A stretch of 64,000 bases of DNA, from positions 62,001 through 126,000 of the forward strand of contig NZ_CAJYHX010000006.1 in NCBI RefSeq assembly GCF_913774285.1, given 5' to 3'. This document shows, in pieces, positions 16,986-25,428 of this stretch (positions within the stretch are counted from its first letter, which is position 1; the number at the start of each line of letters is the position of its first letter). The notes beneath the pieces were generated by a model. That model saw nothing but the letters and a program-made list of their open reading frames with translations. It was not told the DNA's origin and did no database searches. The position numbers and the translations under genes were made by a program. The DNA is from an uncultured Sphingomonas sp. (GTDB taxonomy: Bacteria; Pseudomonadota; Alphaproteobacteria; Sphingomonadales; Sphingomonadaceae).

Positions 16986-18218
16986 TTAGGCGGCAAGCTC
17001 CGCAGGCATAAGCCGATCCGCCACCACTTCGAACATATCCCCGTCGACCATGATCTGCGGACTGAGCGCACGACAATTGTAGCTTGACGCCATCGCAGCT
17101 CCATAGGCGCCTGTGCCGTGGAAGACGGCCAGATCCCCGCGATGAACCACGTCAATTTCTCGCGCCGACGCAAAGGTGTCGCCCGTCTCGCATATCGGCC
17201 CGACGATGTTCGCCGTCATGCGTTGCCGCGAGGACTGCACCGCTTCAAAGCGGTGATACGCGCCATATAGCGCGGGCCGGGCCAGATCATTCATCGCCGC
17301 ATCCACGATAACGAAGGGATGGGCAGCGCTTGGCTTCACCCACGTCACCCGCGTTAGCAGCACGCCCGCCAGACCCGCGATAACACGCCCAGGTTCGAAG
17401 ATGAGCTCTACATCCCAGCCGTTTGCGACCTGCCGAACCATCGCAGCATATGCATCAAGCGTCGGCACCGCGTCCTCCGATCGGTACGCGATACCCAGTC
17501 CGCCCCCCAGATCCACCCGCGTGACCGCATGCCCACGCGTCCGTAATGTATCGACGAGCGCACCGACCCGTCGATACGCGGTCTCAAGGGGGCCCAGGTC
17601 ACATAGCTGACTTCCGATGTGGAGCGCCACACCTGTCAAGTTCAGACCCTTCAACTGAGAAAGCCGATCGTAGATGCCGACAGCCTCGTCGATCTGCACC
17701 CCGAACTTGTTTTCGCGTTTCCCCGTCGAAATCTTGGCATGCGTGCCGCCATCCACGTCCGGATTGACGCGCAGGACCGCGGTCGCAGTGCGACCCCTAT
17801 CCCACGCGAGCCCAGCCAGGACTTCGCCCTCCTCCTCCAGTTCAAGGTTGAACTGGCCGACGCCCGCGTCCAGCGCCTCCTCCAGCTCACGGTCGGTTTT
17901 ACCAACACCGGAAAACACGATCTTTTCAGGTGCGATCCCTGCGGCGATTGCGCGGCGCATCTCGCCGACAGATACGATGTCCGCGCCGAAACCACGATCC
18001 GCAAGTACGCGAAGTACCGCGGTGTTTGGATTGCACTTGACGGCGAACGCCACGCGAACCCGCGGCAGGATCGACAGGGCCGCGGTGAAGCTGTCCGCCG
18101 CATGCCGCAGCGCTGCAGCCGAATAGATGTGCACCGGCGTGCCGACCGCGTCGGCAATGGCGGGCAGCGGCACTCCCTCGGCGTGCAGCACGCCGTCACG
18201 ATGTTCAAAGAAAGACAT
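16986..18218 (-). CDS. lysA: Diaminopimelate decarboxylase
   Basis: Catalyses meso-diaminopimelate to L-lysine plus CO2, the last step of lysine synthesis, in the cytoplasm. The 410-residue, fold-type III PLP enzyme has Lys61 in AFAVKCNPN for the Schiff base, HIGSQ and GGGLGI for phosphate binding, EPGRVI, and the CETGD active-site cysteine contributed to the dimer partner. The length is normal. The start ATG at 18218 is the natural one. It is the last gene of the minus-strand run but separated by only 12 bases from a small membrane-protein gene, so co-transcription with that group is possible. No lysine riboswitch was seen. Confidence 0.95.
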   Translation of the reverse strand: MSFFEHRDGVLHAEGVPLPAIADAVGTPVHIYSAAALRHAADSFTAALSILPRVRVAFAVKCNPNTAVLRVLADRGFGADIVSVGEMRRAIAAGIAPEKIVFSGVGKTDRELEEALDAGVGQFNLELEEEGEVLAGLAWDRGRTATAVLRVNPDVDGGTHAKISTGKRENKFGVQIDEAVGIYDRLSQLKGLNLTGVALHIGSQLCDLGPLETAYRRVGALVDTLRTRGHAVTRVDLGGGLGIAYRSEDAVPTLDAYAAMVRQVANGWDVELIFEPGRVIAGLAGVLLTRVTWVKPSAAHPFVIVDAAMNDLARPALYGAYHRFEAVQSSRQRMTANIVGPICETGDTFASAREIDVVHRGDLAVFHGTGAYGAAMASSYNCRALSPQIMVDGDMFEVVADRLMPAELAA

Positions 18219-18230
18219 GGCTCTTCTCTG

Positions 18231-18497
18231 TCAAAAGTCGCGAGGTTCGCCACTGCGGTGCCGGCGACGGACTCGCGCGGCATGTATCGCAGCGGCAGTA
18301 TTGCAATGGCCTCGGCGTTCCGCGCGTATCGCCACGGCAACGCGCTTGCCGTTCAGCACGAGGACGATCCCAAGGATTGCGACGAGGAAATCCAGCACCA
18401 CCCAAGGCGAGCCGTCACGGGCGATCGTGGACGCGGCACAGCCGCCGACGAACAGGCACGCACCGGCAGTGCGCCAGACAAGGTCCCGCCCCGTCAT
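18231..18497 (-). CDS. Small two-helix membrane protein, unknown function
   Basis: An 88-residue protein with two predicted transmembrane helices (about residues 9-26, TAGACLFVGGCAASTIA, and 33-51, VVLDFLVAILGIVLVLNG). A basic tail rich in Arg and His follows. The start ATG overlaps the stop of the upstream methyltransferase-like gene by 4 bases (ATGA), showing translational coupling. It resembles in layout the small proteins at 20431-20826 and 21067-21366: an N-terminal helix, a second helix ending in GK, then a charged tail with an IHAAR motif in two of them. No characterised homologue is recognised. Confidence 0.6.
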   Translation of the reverse strand: MTGRDLVWRTAGACLFVGGCAASTIARDGSPWVVLDFLVAILGIVLVLNGKRVAVAIRAERRGHCNTAAAIHAARVRRRHRSGEPRDF

Positions 18498-19000
18498 GCC
18501 GCGGCACGCCAAGAAGGTTCGTGGCCACGCACGACGAAGTCCGCCGCTTCGAGCAGCAAGCAATGCGCTGTCTCGTACAGCGCCGCCGGGGCCGACGAAG
18601 GCCAGAGCACGATATCGGCCGGGAACGGCTGCTCCTCGCGCAGTGCGGCGAGCATCTCCCCTACCTCGAACGTCATGCCGATCGCGGGATCGCTCAAGCG
18701 CGCCGCGGCGGCACGGGCCCGGCCGATCAGCGCGGGCGACGCGTCGATCCCGCGCCCCTCGATGGCGAGGAAGCCCAGCGCCCGCGCATGGGCAACCGCA
18801 TGGAGCAGCAGCCCGCCAGCGCCGCAATCGACATCCACGATGCGAACCGACCTGCGGCACGCGTGTTTGAGCGAAAGCAGTCTTGCGGCCAATTGCGGCC
18901 AGCGCGTGTCGTGCGCTGCGGTCCAAGCGCCTGGGGTCGACGTCCTGTGTCCCCGCTGTGGCGTGGGGAGGGTAATGGGTGGGATGTGCTTTGCTTGCAT
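18494..19000 (-). CDS. SAM-dependent methyltransferase-like protein
   Basis: A 168-residue class I methyltransferase-like protein. Motif I appears as VDVDCGAGGLLLHAVA (about residues 54-69), followed by GIDASPALIGRA, consistent with binding the SAM ribose through the second acidic residue. It is shorter than most members, and the C-terminal substrate region is reduced. A strong ribosome site, GGAGG, precedes ATG 19000 by about 8 bases. It is coupled to the next small membrane gene through a 4-base overlap. The substrate is unknown, and it may be a degenerate or accessory methyltransferase. Confidence 0.65.
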   Translation of the reverse strand: MQAKHIPPITLPTPQRGHRTSTPGAWTAAHDTRWPQLAARLLSLKHACRRSVRIVDVDCGAGGLLLHAVAHARALGFLAIEGRGIDASPALIGRARAAAARLSDPAIGMTFEVGEMLAALREEQPFPADIVLWPSSAPAALYETAHCLLLEAADFVVRGHEPSWRAAA

Positions 19001-19015
19001 GGCACTTTCCTCCGG

Positions 19016-19375
19016 TCAGGCGGCACGGGGCAGGACACATTCGTCCTGCCGTGCCGGCTCGAACGGGACCAACGGCGTCAAGGGCGCTGTCGCCATTTCC
19101 AGCGCCGCGCCGTAGATCTCACGCTCTGCCTGTGCGAAGTGCATCGCCGCGCCGCGTGAGATGAAGCGACCCTCCAGGGTCTGCCTATTGTCCTGGACCA
19201 GCCAATGGCCGGCCCTATCCTGACCGACGAAGATAATGCGGCCCTTTGGGTCGGGCTCCGATTTGGTATCAGCCGACATGATGTCGAAGTGCCTCCAATG
19301 ATCGAGCTTTGCTGCTCGAACATCGATGTACGGAGGCTCGTATAGGGTTTCGAGATCGATCCGCACTATCTTCAT
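19016..19375 (-). CDS. Hypothetical protein with W-V-G-F single-repeat motif
   Basis: A 119-residue soluble protein starting MKIVRIDLE. It contains GHWLVQDNRQTLEGRFIS followed by an AAMHFAQAE helix, a pattern like DUF2188-type short domains in which a Trp-x-Val strand is followed by a Gly/Phe turn and an alanine-rich helix. The protein at 20819-21070 has the same order (GAWTVSEAAGALLGRF, then AAHFARRQ). A proline-rich tail follows. The gene is 15 bases upstream of the methyltransferase-like gene and 51 bases downstream of corA, all on one strand. No function can be assigned. Confidence 0.6.
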   Translation of the reverse strand: MKIVRIDLETLYEPPYIDVRAAKLDHWRHFDIMSADTKSEPDPKGRIIFVGQDRAGHWLVQDNRQTLEGRFISRGAAMHFAQAEREIYGAALEMATAPLTPLVPFEPARQDECVLPRAA

Positions 19376-19426
19376 AGCGCTACCATAGTGGCGAGGATCA
19401 TCCCGCCGCATATCGCTCTTTCGGCG

Positions 19427-20395
19427 TTACAACCAACCGAAACGCTTGAAGCGCCAGAAGAGAATGCCACAGACCGTGCCTATGATCGCCAATATAGCTG
19501 GGTAGCCGAAGCGGCTGTGCAGCTCCGGCATATGGTCGAAGTTCATACCGTAGATGCCGGCAATCGCCGTGGGCACCGCGAGGATAGCAGCCCATGCGGC
19601 AAGCTGTCGGGTGATCGCGCCGGTACGCTGCTGCTCCATCAGGTTACTGAACTCGAACACGGAGGTGAGCACCTCGCGGAGCCCGCTAGCCATGGCCTCG
19701 ACCCGACGCACATGATCGAGGACGTCGCTGAAATAGTGCCGCGCCTCGCCGTCCACGCAGGGCAAGTCGTGACGCGCGAGCTTGCGTGCGACCTCTCCCA
19801 TCGGAACCAGGATGCGATCGAAGCGCATCAGCTCTCGCCGCAGCGTGAAGATCCGCGCAATCTCGGTGCGGCCGAGGAACGTGTCGATCGTACGCTGCTC
19901 CATCCCCGCCACTTCCTCCTCTACCGCTGTCACCAGTGGCAAATATCCGTCGACGATGAAATCCAGCACGGCATGGAGGACGTAATCGGCGCCCTGGCCG
20001 AGCAGGTCCGGCGAAGCTTCCAGCTGTTCGCGCAAGGGCCGGTGTGATCTGGTCGATCCTTGGCGCACGGTGATGATGTGGCTGTGGCCGAGGAAAACCG
20101 CGGTCTGTCCGTACACGATATGCCCGTCACAAAGATGCGCGGTCCGGCCGATGACGAAGAGCTGGTCGCCATAGACATCGACCTTGGGAAGTTGGCCGTC
20201 CTTGAGCGCGTCTTCGACCGCCAGCGGATGCAGGCCGTACAGCGCCTGAAGTGCCTCCACCTCTTTGGCGCATGGATCAGATAATCCAATCCAGACGAAC
20301 TCAGAGCGATCGTTGGGGCAGTCAACTCGCTCGCCAATGGCGATGGCACGTACACGGCGGCCGTGTCGGTATAGATACGCGGCGATAACGGGCAT
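19427..20395 (-). CDS. corA: CorA family divalent-cation channel
   Basis: A 322-residue CorA-type magnesium/cobalt channel. A long cytoplasmic N-domain leads to two C-terminal transmembrane helices. The first ends in the signature YGMNF (about residue 290), followed by a short periplasmic loop (HMPELHSRFGYP) and the second helix (AILAIIGTVCGILFWRF). It forms homopentamers in the family. The ATG at 20395 starts MPVIAAYLY. It lies in the middle of a run of small unknown genes, so its co-expression with them, and with the potassium system through a shared promoter element, is of interest. Whether it carries Mg or another metal, or leads efflux, is unresolved. Confidence 0.9.
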   Translation of the reverse strand: MPVIAAYLYRHGRRVRAIAIGERVDCPNDRSEFVWIGLSDPCAKEVEALQALYGLHPLAVEDALKDGQLPKVDVYGDQLFVIGRTAHLCDGHIVYGQTAVFLGHSHIITVRQGSTRSHRPLREQLEASPDLLGQGADYVLHAVLDFIVDGYLPLVTAVEEEVAGMEQRTIDTFLGRTEIARIFTLRRELMRFDRILVPMGEVARKLARHDLPCVDGEARHYFSDVLDHVRRVEAMASGLREVLTSVFEFSNLMEQQRTGAITRQLAAWAAILAVPTAIAGIYGMNFDHMPELHSRFGYPAILAIIGTVCGILFWRFKRFGWL

Positions 20396-20430
20396 GGCCC
20401 ATCCTCTGTCTTTTTCTGCCTGACGGCCGA

Positions 20431-20826
20431 TCAGCGGGTCCGGTCGACCGACAGGGGGACGATTCGCAGGCGATGCCGTGCGGCATGGATGGCGCAATAT
20501 GCCTGCAGCCCCGCGACGCCGTCTCTTGTATCCAGGATGGCGGTGCCGGGGCGTACGGGCTCTTGGAAGAAGAGGAGCATATCACGTCCGCGACGACGGC
20601 CGAGCGGTTTGGCGCCTGCCCCTCCTCCGCCGGACAATTTCCCGCCGTGGATAATCAACAGCATGCCCAGGCTCGCGAGCACGAAGCTCGTCAGCGCTAG
20701 GCCCATCTCTGCGGCTTGTGCCGGTCCGTGCCGCGCGGCAGTCCAGATCGCGCGATGGGCGAGGGTGGTGCCGCACGAAGCGAGGATCAGCAGCACGCCG
20801 ATAAGCCTATGCCGCTCTTTACGCAT
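20431..20826 (-). CDS. Small two-helix membrane protein, unknown function
   Basis: A 131-residue protein. The N-terminal helix is IGVLLILASCGTTLA (about residues 9-23), the second helix is GLALTSFVLASLGMLLIIHGGK (about 42-63), then comes a Gly-rich linker and a cytoplasmic-looking C-terminal part with GTAILDTRDGVAGL and IHAARHRLRI. The C-terminal half is new relative to its shorter relatives. The start overlaps the end of the upstream gene by 8 bases. The gene is immediately upstream of corA (35 bases). No characterised family is recognised. Confidence 0.6.
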   Translation of the reverse strand: MRKERHRLIGVLLILASCGTTLAHRAIWTAARHGPAQAAEMGLALTSFVLASLGMLLIIHGGKLSGGGGAGAKPLGRRRGRDMLLFFQEPVRPGTAILDTRDGVAGLQAYCAIHAARHRLRIVPLSVDRTR

Positions 20827-21070
20827 CGTCCCGGTCTTTGCGGGCAGGCGTCGTTGCAACCGATAGCCGGCCGTGCAGCCGCGGCCGCGGCGCTGGGGCA
20901 TTGGCGATCGACGTGGATGGTTGCAGCCTTTGCTGGCGGCGTGCGAAATGTGCAGCGGATGCGTTGCTCTTGAAGCGGCCGAGTAGCGCGCCGGCGGCTT
21001 CGCTGACCGTCCAGGCTCCGTCGAGGCCGCGTCCAATTACTAGCATCGGCGGGGCGATGGGGTCGCTCAC
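20819..21070 (-). CDS. Short hypothetical protein, W-V-G-F motif
   Basis: An 83-residue protein with MLVIGRGLDGAWTVSEAAG and LLGRFKSNASAAHFARRQ. This is the same strand-turn-helix pattern as the protein at 19016-19375, suggesting a repeated small domain in this cluster, similar in size to DUF2188. The tail is Ala/Pro/Arg-rich and poorly conserved-looking. It overlaps its upstream neighbour by 4 bases (ATGA) and its downstream neighbour by 8, so all three are translationally coupled. The function is unknown. Confidence 0.55.
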   Translation of the reverse strand: MSDPIAPPMLVIGRGLDGAWTVSEAAGALLGRFKSNASAAHFARRQQRLQPSTSIANAPAPRPRLHGRLSVATTPARKDRDDA

Positions 21071-21366
21071 TGCTCGCCCTCAAGCCACCGCGCGCGGGCA
21101 TACGGATCGTGAATACTGCGGTGTTGCCAACGCGTGCTCACTTGAACGTCGTCGAACAAGTGCTTTCCCAGCATCGTCAGCGCGCTGCCGACGATGCCAC
21201 AGACGACGCCGATCGCGGCCAGCGCGATGCCTAACGCGCTGGCCGCCTGTTGTGGATGCGAGAGCGCAACCAGGCGGGCGATGGCGAGATATGCCATCGC
21301 GCAAAATCCCAAACCCAACGCACGCAGACCAAGATCCGCCCTGCGCGACCGATGCCACGCCGCCAT
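21067..21366 (-). CDS. Small two-helix membrane protein, first gene of the cluster
   Basis: A 99-residue protein with two helices (about residues 15-33, LRALGLGFCAMAYLAIARL, and 46-67, ALGIALAAIGVVCGIVGSALTML). A GKHLF boundary and a charged tail (DPYARARWLEGEQ) follow. The ATG at 21366 is preceded on the minus strand by a conserved regulatory element at 21408-21456 that is also found before the porin-kdp operon. This is therefore the probable lead gene of a potassium-linked transcript extending to corA and perhaps lysA. An alternative in-frame start lies 15 bases upstream. Confidence 0.65.
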   Translation of the reverse strand: MAAWHRSRRADLGLRALGLGFCAMAYLAIARLVALSHPQQAASALGIALAAIGVVCGIVGSALTMLGKHLFDDVQVSTRWQHRSIHDPYARARWLEGEQ

Positions 21367-21407
21367 GCCACATCCTTTCAAATGTCGCAGCTCAGCTATC
21401 GGGACGG

Positions 21408-21456
21408 GCGTAGCAATTCGAGAGTGAAAGCCGCTATTTGCGTATAGCCGGCATAG
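21408..21456 (-). promoter_or_regulatory. Conserved promoter/operator element, copy B
   Basis: On the minus strand this contains TCTCGAATTGCTACGC, identical in all 16 bases to 30345-30360. It is preceded at the same distance by tandem half-sites (CTATGCCGG and CTATACGCA, about one helical turn apart) and a shared TATA-GC-AAT core. In this copy the element lies 42 bases upstream of the ATG of the first small membrane gene. The tandem half-site layout fits an OmpR/PhoB-family activator such as KdpE, encoded just upstream; that is inference. Confidence 0.7.
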
Positions 21457-21484
21457 CGCGACACGAGATTTTTTGATGAAGCGA

Positions 21485-22171
21485 TCAACCGTCCGCCTTC
21501 AGACGGTAGCCGACGCCCAGTTCATTGGAGATGACGCTGCCGATCGGACCAGGCGCTTCCAATTTCTGGCGCAGGTTGCGGATGACGATGCGCAGATATT
21601 CGACCCTCGGCTCCTCGTCCCCACCCCAGGCCGCTGCGAGCACACGATCATGGGTCACGACCCTGCCGATGTGCCGCGCGAGTACCGCCAGGACGTCGTG
21701 CTCCTTACGGGTCAGGTGCAGTTCCTCGTCACCGCGGCAAACGATCCGCCGGTCGAGATCGATGGTCAGGTCGCCGCGCTTGACGACCTTCGGAGTCGAC
21801 TCGGACAGGCCCTGATGGCGCAGCGCGACCCGAAGTCGCGCCAGAAGCTCCTCGGTGTCGAACGGCTTGGAGACGAAGTCGTCCGCCCCCAGGTCGAGCG
21901 CGGTTACTTTTTCGTCTACCGCGTCGCGGGCCGAAACGACGACCACGACGGCGTCGCCATTCGCACGCAGCAGCGGGATAAGTCCCAGCCCATCACGATC
22001 GGGGAGCCCGAGGTCGAGCAGCACGGCACTCGGGTGCTCGATTGCAGCCTGGCGCAGCGCCTCACGAGCGTCGTGCGCTTCCACCACGGCATAGCCGGCC
22101 CGCGTGAGCGTGTTGCGCAACAGTCGGCGAATGGCGACTTCGTCGTCCACTACGAGGATCTTGGCAGGCAT
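21485..22171 (-). CDS. kdpE: Potassium-responsive response regulator KdpE
   Basis: An OmpR-family regulator of 228 residues that activates kdp transcription when phosphorylated by KdpD. The receiver domain is residues 1-120, with VVDDE at 8-11, phospho-Asp53 in LLDLGLPDRDG, VSARD, and Lys in VSKPF. A winged-helix output domain follows, with LTRKEHDVLAVLARHIGRVV and the recognition-helix region YLRIVIRNLRQKLE. Its start overlaps the kdpD stop by one base (TAATG), showing coupled translation. It is the last gene of the porin-kdp unit. Confidence 0.97.
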   Translation of the reverse strand: MPAKILVVDDEVAIRRLLRNTLTRAGYAVVEAHDAREALRQAAIEHPSAVLLDLGLPDRDGLGLIPLLRANGDAVVVVVSARDAVDEKVTALDLGADDFVSKPFDTEELLARLRVALRHQGLSESTPKVVKRGDLTIDLDRRIVCRGDEELHLTRKEHDVLAVLARHIGRVVTHDRVLAAAWGGDEEPRVEYLRIVIRNLRQKLEAPGPIGSVISNELGVGYRLKADG

Positions 22172-24846
22172 TAGGGATTACTTTCCCGCGCGGTGTCGCG
22201 CACGATGAGGGAGGAAGGAAAGAGGAGCGCGAAAGCGGCACCCGTTCCGTCGGAGCGGTTATGGGCCTCGACGCCCATGTCCATCGCTTCCGCGAACGCC
22301 TTGACGATGGCGAGACCCAGCCCGGTGCCGCCGATCGCTCGATCGGAGCCTTCGAGGCGTCGGAAGGTTTCAAACACCTCCGTTTCTCGGCCTGGGGGCA
22401 GTCCGGGCCCCTTATCGAGCACTGCGAGCTCTATCTGTCCATATTGATGCCGCCCCCGGATGACGATTTCCGTTCCCGGCTCCCCGTATCGGCCAGCATT
22501 GTCCAGCAGATTCAGGAGACAGTGGTGCAGAAGCTGCGGATCAGCCCGCACCAGCGGCAGATCGGGCGGCACATCCAGTCGCACGGAATGACCTTCCAAG
22601 GCGCGCCTGGCATCGTGCGCGCCCCCCGTTACGGCATCGCAGAGATCGACCGCTTCGATGTTCAGCCTGAGCGCTCCGGCTTCGACCCGCGCCATGTCGA
22701 GCAGATTGGCGATGAACCGGTTTAATCGTGCCGACTCCGACTTGATCGTGCCGATCAGCTCGGGCGTGGCGCCATGCTCCAGTTCGTTCGCAGCAGCGAT
22801 GACGGCAGTCAGTGGCGTACGAAGGTCATGGCTCACCGAGGATAGCAGTGCCGCGCGTAGCCGATCCCGCGTGCGAACGGCATCAACGTCGCGCATATCG
22901 GCTTCCAGGCGTAGGCGCTCGAGCACCAAGGCGGACTGATCGATCAAGCTGGCAAGAAGCGGCAATTGGTCGGCGCGAATCGGGTCGCCGCCAGCATCGC
23001 GCGAGACACCAAGCACGCCCAGTACGCGGCCTCCGGCTTTCAAGGGTTGGAACAGCCACTCCGACGCGGCGAGGGTTCCGGAACCTTTGCCGGCACTAAC
23101 GCCGCTGTCGAACGCCCAGCTCGCCGCCGCCTGATCCATTGTATCGAGACGGTAATCGGGGTCGGTCGCCGCCTGCACTTCGAGCCCGCCGCCGGCCGCG
23201 GGGACGAGCAGCACTACCTGCACGCCGAACAGGCGCTTCACGTCGTCACAGATCATCTGGCTAGCTTGAGCCGGATCGTTGATACTCGTGATCTGGCGCA
23301 GAAAGCCGGCGAGCGTGGCGTTGGTCCGCGCGCTGGCGGCTGCGAGATCCGCCTGCGCGCGCACCCGCGACGTGAGCTGGCTGGTCGCGATTGCCACACC
23401 AAGTAGCACGAAGATCGAGACCACGTTTTCGGGATTGTTGACGGTCAGGGTGCCGGTCGGCGGCAGAAAGAAAAAATTATACGCGAGGCTGGAGAGAACG
23501 CCGGCGAAGAGTCCCGTCCGCAGGCCGTACAGGCTCGCCGCAGCCATCACCGGCAGCAGATAGAGCAACGCGACATTGCCGAGGTTGAGGATATGGAACA
23601 ATCCGCTCGCCAAGGCGGTGACGGCCGCAACGCTCAGCAGGCTCGCGAAATATCCCGTCGGGGTACCCCACCCACGTCCCCGAGGACGGGCAGACGCCGC
23701 TGCTTCTGCGCCGTCTTCGATCGGCACCACGTGCACGGTGACCCCCGGCGTCGCGCGCACTAGCCGATCGACGACCGACCCGTGCCGCAGCTCGAACCAG
23801 CGCGAGCGCTTCGACTTGCCGAGAACGAGTTGTGTCGCGCGGGCATCTGCGAGGAAGGTTTGGATGCCCTCGGTGACGGACGGCGCCGGCACCGTCGCGA
23901 TCGCGCCGCCCAGTTGTGTCGCCAGCGTCATGGTTGCCGCCACGCGCTGGTGCTGCGCATCTGTGAAATGTTGCGTGCGGGGCGTCTCGATGAAGAGCGC
24001 GGTCCATGGCGCCTTCAGTGCGTCGGCCACCCGCTTGGCGACCCGAACCAGGCCATCGGCGCCGGGCAGTTCTGAAACGGCGACGACGATGCGGTCGCTG
24101 CCTGCCCAGGTGCCGCCGACACCCATTGCGCGAACATGCTCGAGCATCTGCGCGTCGACCGCCTGCGCCGCGCGGCGGAGAGCGAGTTCGCGCAGCGCCG
24201 AGAGATTGGATTTGGAGAAGAAATGGCCTAGCGCGCGGGTCGCTTCCTGCGGCAGATAGACCTTGCCGGCCTTCAGCCGGTCGATCAGCTCGTCCGGCGG
24301 GATATCGACCACCTCAATCTCGGCTTGCTCCAGGATGCTGTCCGGCACGGTCTCGCGAACGCGGACCCGGGTGAAGCTGGCGACGACGTCGTTGAGGCTC
24401 TCGACGTGCTGGATGTTGATTGTGGAATAGACGTCGATGCCGGCGGCGAGCAGTTCCTCGACATCTTGGTAGCGCTTGGAATGGCGACTGCCCGGCGCGT
24501 TGGTATGCGCAAGCTCGTCGACCAGCACCAGCTGCGGGGCCCGGGCGAGCACCGCGTCGAGGTCCATTTCGTGGAGCGTGCGGCCCTCGTACGGCACCGC
24601 GCGGCGCGGGACGATCTCGTGCCCCCGGGTGAGCGCCTCGGTTTCGACGCGGCCGTGTGTCTCGACGACGGCCACCACCACGTCGACGCCGTCACGCTTC
24701 TTGGCCGCGCCCTCGGACAGCATCTCATAGGTCTTGCCGACGCCGGGGGCCGCGCCGAGAAAGATCTTGAGCCGTCCCCGACCCTCCTGCGCGGCGGCGC
24801 GCAGGAGGGCGTCGGGATCCGGCCGGCCGTCTCCGGATACGCCCAT
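22171..24846 (-). CDS. kdpD: Sensor histidine kinase KdpD
   Basis: An 891-residue membrane sensor of potassium and turgor stress (family about 890). Domains in order: N-terminal KdpD domain with Walker A GAAPGVGKT (31-39) and Walker B LVLVDELAHTN, a universal-stress-protein-like domain with the VVAVSEL / LVLGKS pattern, a DUF4118 four-helix membrane region around residues 395-500, a GAF domain, then HisKA with SSVSHDLRTPL and HATPase with DNAGRYG and GTGLGLAI. It is fused end to end with kdpC (one-base overlap) and kdpE. All key catalytic residues are present, so it should be active. Confidence 0.97.
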   Translation of the reverse strand: MGVSGDGRPDPDALLRAAAQEGRGRLKIFLGAAPGVGKTYEMLSEGAAKKRDGVDVVVAVVETHGRVETEALTRGHEIVPRRAVPYEGRTLHEMDLDAVLARAPQLVLVDELAHTNAPGSRHSKRYQDVEELLAAGIDVYSTINIQHVESLNDVVASFTRVRVRETVPDSILEQAEIEVVDIPPDELIDRLKAGKVYLPQEATRALGHFFSKSNLSALRELALRRAAQAVDAQMLEHVRAMGVGGTWAGSDRIVVAVSELPGADGLVRVAKRVADALKAPWTALFIETPRTQHFTDAQHQRVAATMTLATQLGGAIATVPAPSVTEGIQTFLADARATQLVLGKSKRSRWFELRHGSVVDRLVRATPGVTVHVVPIEDGAEAAASARPRGRGWGTPTGYFASLLSVAAVTALASGLFHILNLGNVALLYLLPVMAAASLYGLRTGLFAGVLSSLAYNFFFLPPTGTLTVNNPENVVSIFVLLGVAIATSQLTSRVRAQADLAAASARTNATLAGFLRQITSINDPAQASQMICDDVKRLFGVQVVLLVPAAGGGLEVQAATDPDYRLDTMDQAAASWAFDSGVSAGKGSGTLAASEWLFQPLKAGGRVLGVLGVSRDAGGDPIRADQLPLLASLIDQSALVLERLRLEADMRDVDAVRTRDRLRAALLSSVSHDLRTPLTAVIAAANELEHGATPELIGTIKSESARLNRFIANLLDMARVEAGALRLNIEAVDLCDAVTGGAHDARRALEGHSVRLDVPPDLPLVRADPQLLHHCLLNLLDNAGRYGEPGTEIVIRGRHQYGQIELAVLDKGPGLPPGRETEVFETFRRLEGSDRAIGGTGLGLAIVKAFAEAMDMGVEAHNRSDGTGAAFALLFPSSLIVRDTARESNP

Positions 24847-25418
24847 CAGCGCGACAGGGCGTCCAGCGCGCGATTGAGGGCGAGGACGTTGACCGTGGGT
24901 TCACCCAGGATCGAGCTCTCGACATGCTGGGTAACCAGTGCACGCACCCGATCGACCGGAAGATTGCGGACGCGGGCGACGCGTGGTGCCTGGGCCAGCG
25001 CCGAGGCGGGCGAAAGGTCGGGGTCGAGGCCCGAGCCGCTGGCCGTCACGAGGTCGGCCGGCACGGGGCCGGTCACACCTTCGGCGCGCCGCTTGGCGAT
25101 ATCAGGCTTGACCCGATCGACCAGCGCTTGTGCCGCAGGGCCCAGGTTTGAGCCCGAGGACGCGAGGCCGTCATAGCCCTTGCCGGCAGCCGACGGACGG
25201 GTCTGGAAATAGCGCTCGCTGGTGAACGACTGGCCGACGACCGCCGAACCGATGACACGGCCGGCATTGTCGCGGAGGAGGCTGCCGTTCGCCTGCGCCG
25301 GGAAGATGGCCTGGCCGATCCCTGTCATCGCCAGCGGATACGCCAGCCCGAGGAGCGCGGCGAACAGGATCGTCATGACGATCGCCGGTCGCAATGCGGA
25401 AGTGAAGTCCTTGCCCAT
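24846..25418 (-). CDS. kdpC: Potassium-transporting ATPase subunit KdpC
   Basis: A 190-residue accessory subunit of the KdpFABC pump, anchored by one N-terminal helix (PAIVMTILFAALLGLAYPLAM, about residues 11-31). The periplasmic domain includes YFQTRPSAA and SGSNLGP, standard for KdpC, and ends with VNVLALNRALD. The start at 25418 (MGKDFTSALRP) follows a GGAGTACG-like ribosome site and the kdpB stop by 10 bases. It overlaps kdpD by one base. Confidence 0.96.
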   Translation of the reverse strand: MGKDFTSALRPAIVMTILFAALLGLAYPLAMTGIGQAIFPAQANGSLLRDNAGRVIGSAVVGQSFTSERYFQTRPSAAGKGYDGLASSGSNLGPAAQALVDRVKPDIAKRRAEGVTGPVPADLVTASGSGLDPDLSPASALAQAPRVARVRNLPVDRVRALVTQHVESSILGEPTVNVLALNRALDALSR

Positions 25419-25428
25419 GTCGTACTCC

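Noticed and set aside
16986..18218. Lysine riboswitch for lysA
   Set aside because: The upstream sequence is coding for the small membrane protein and shows no aptamer-like conserved blocks.
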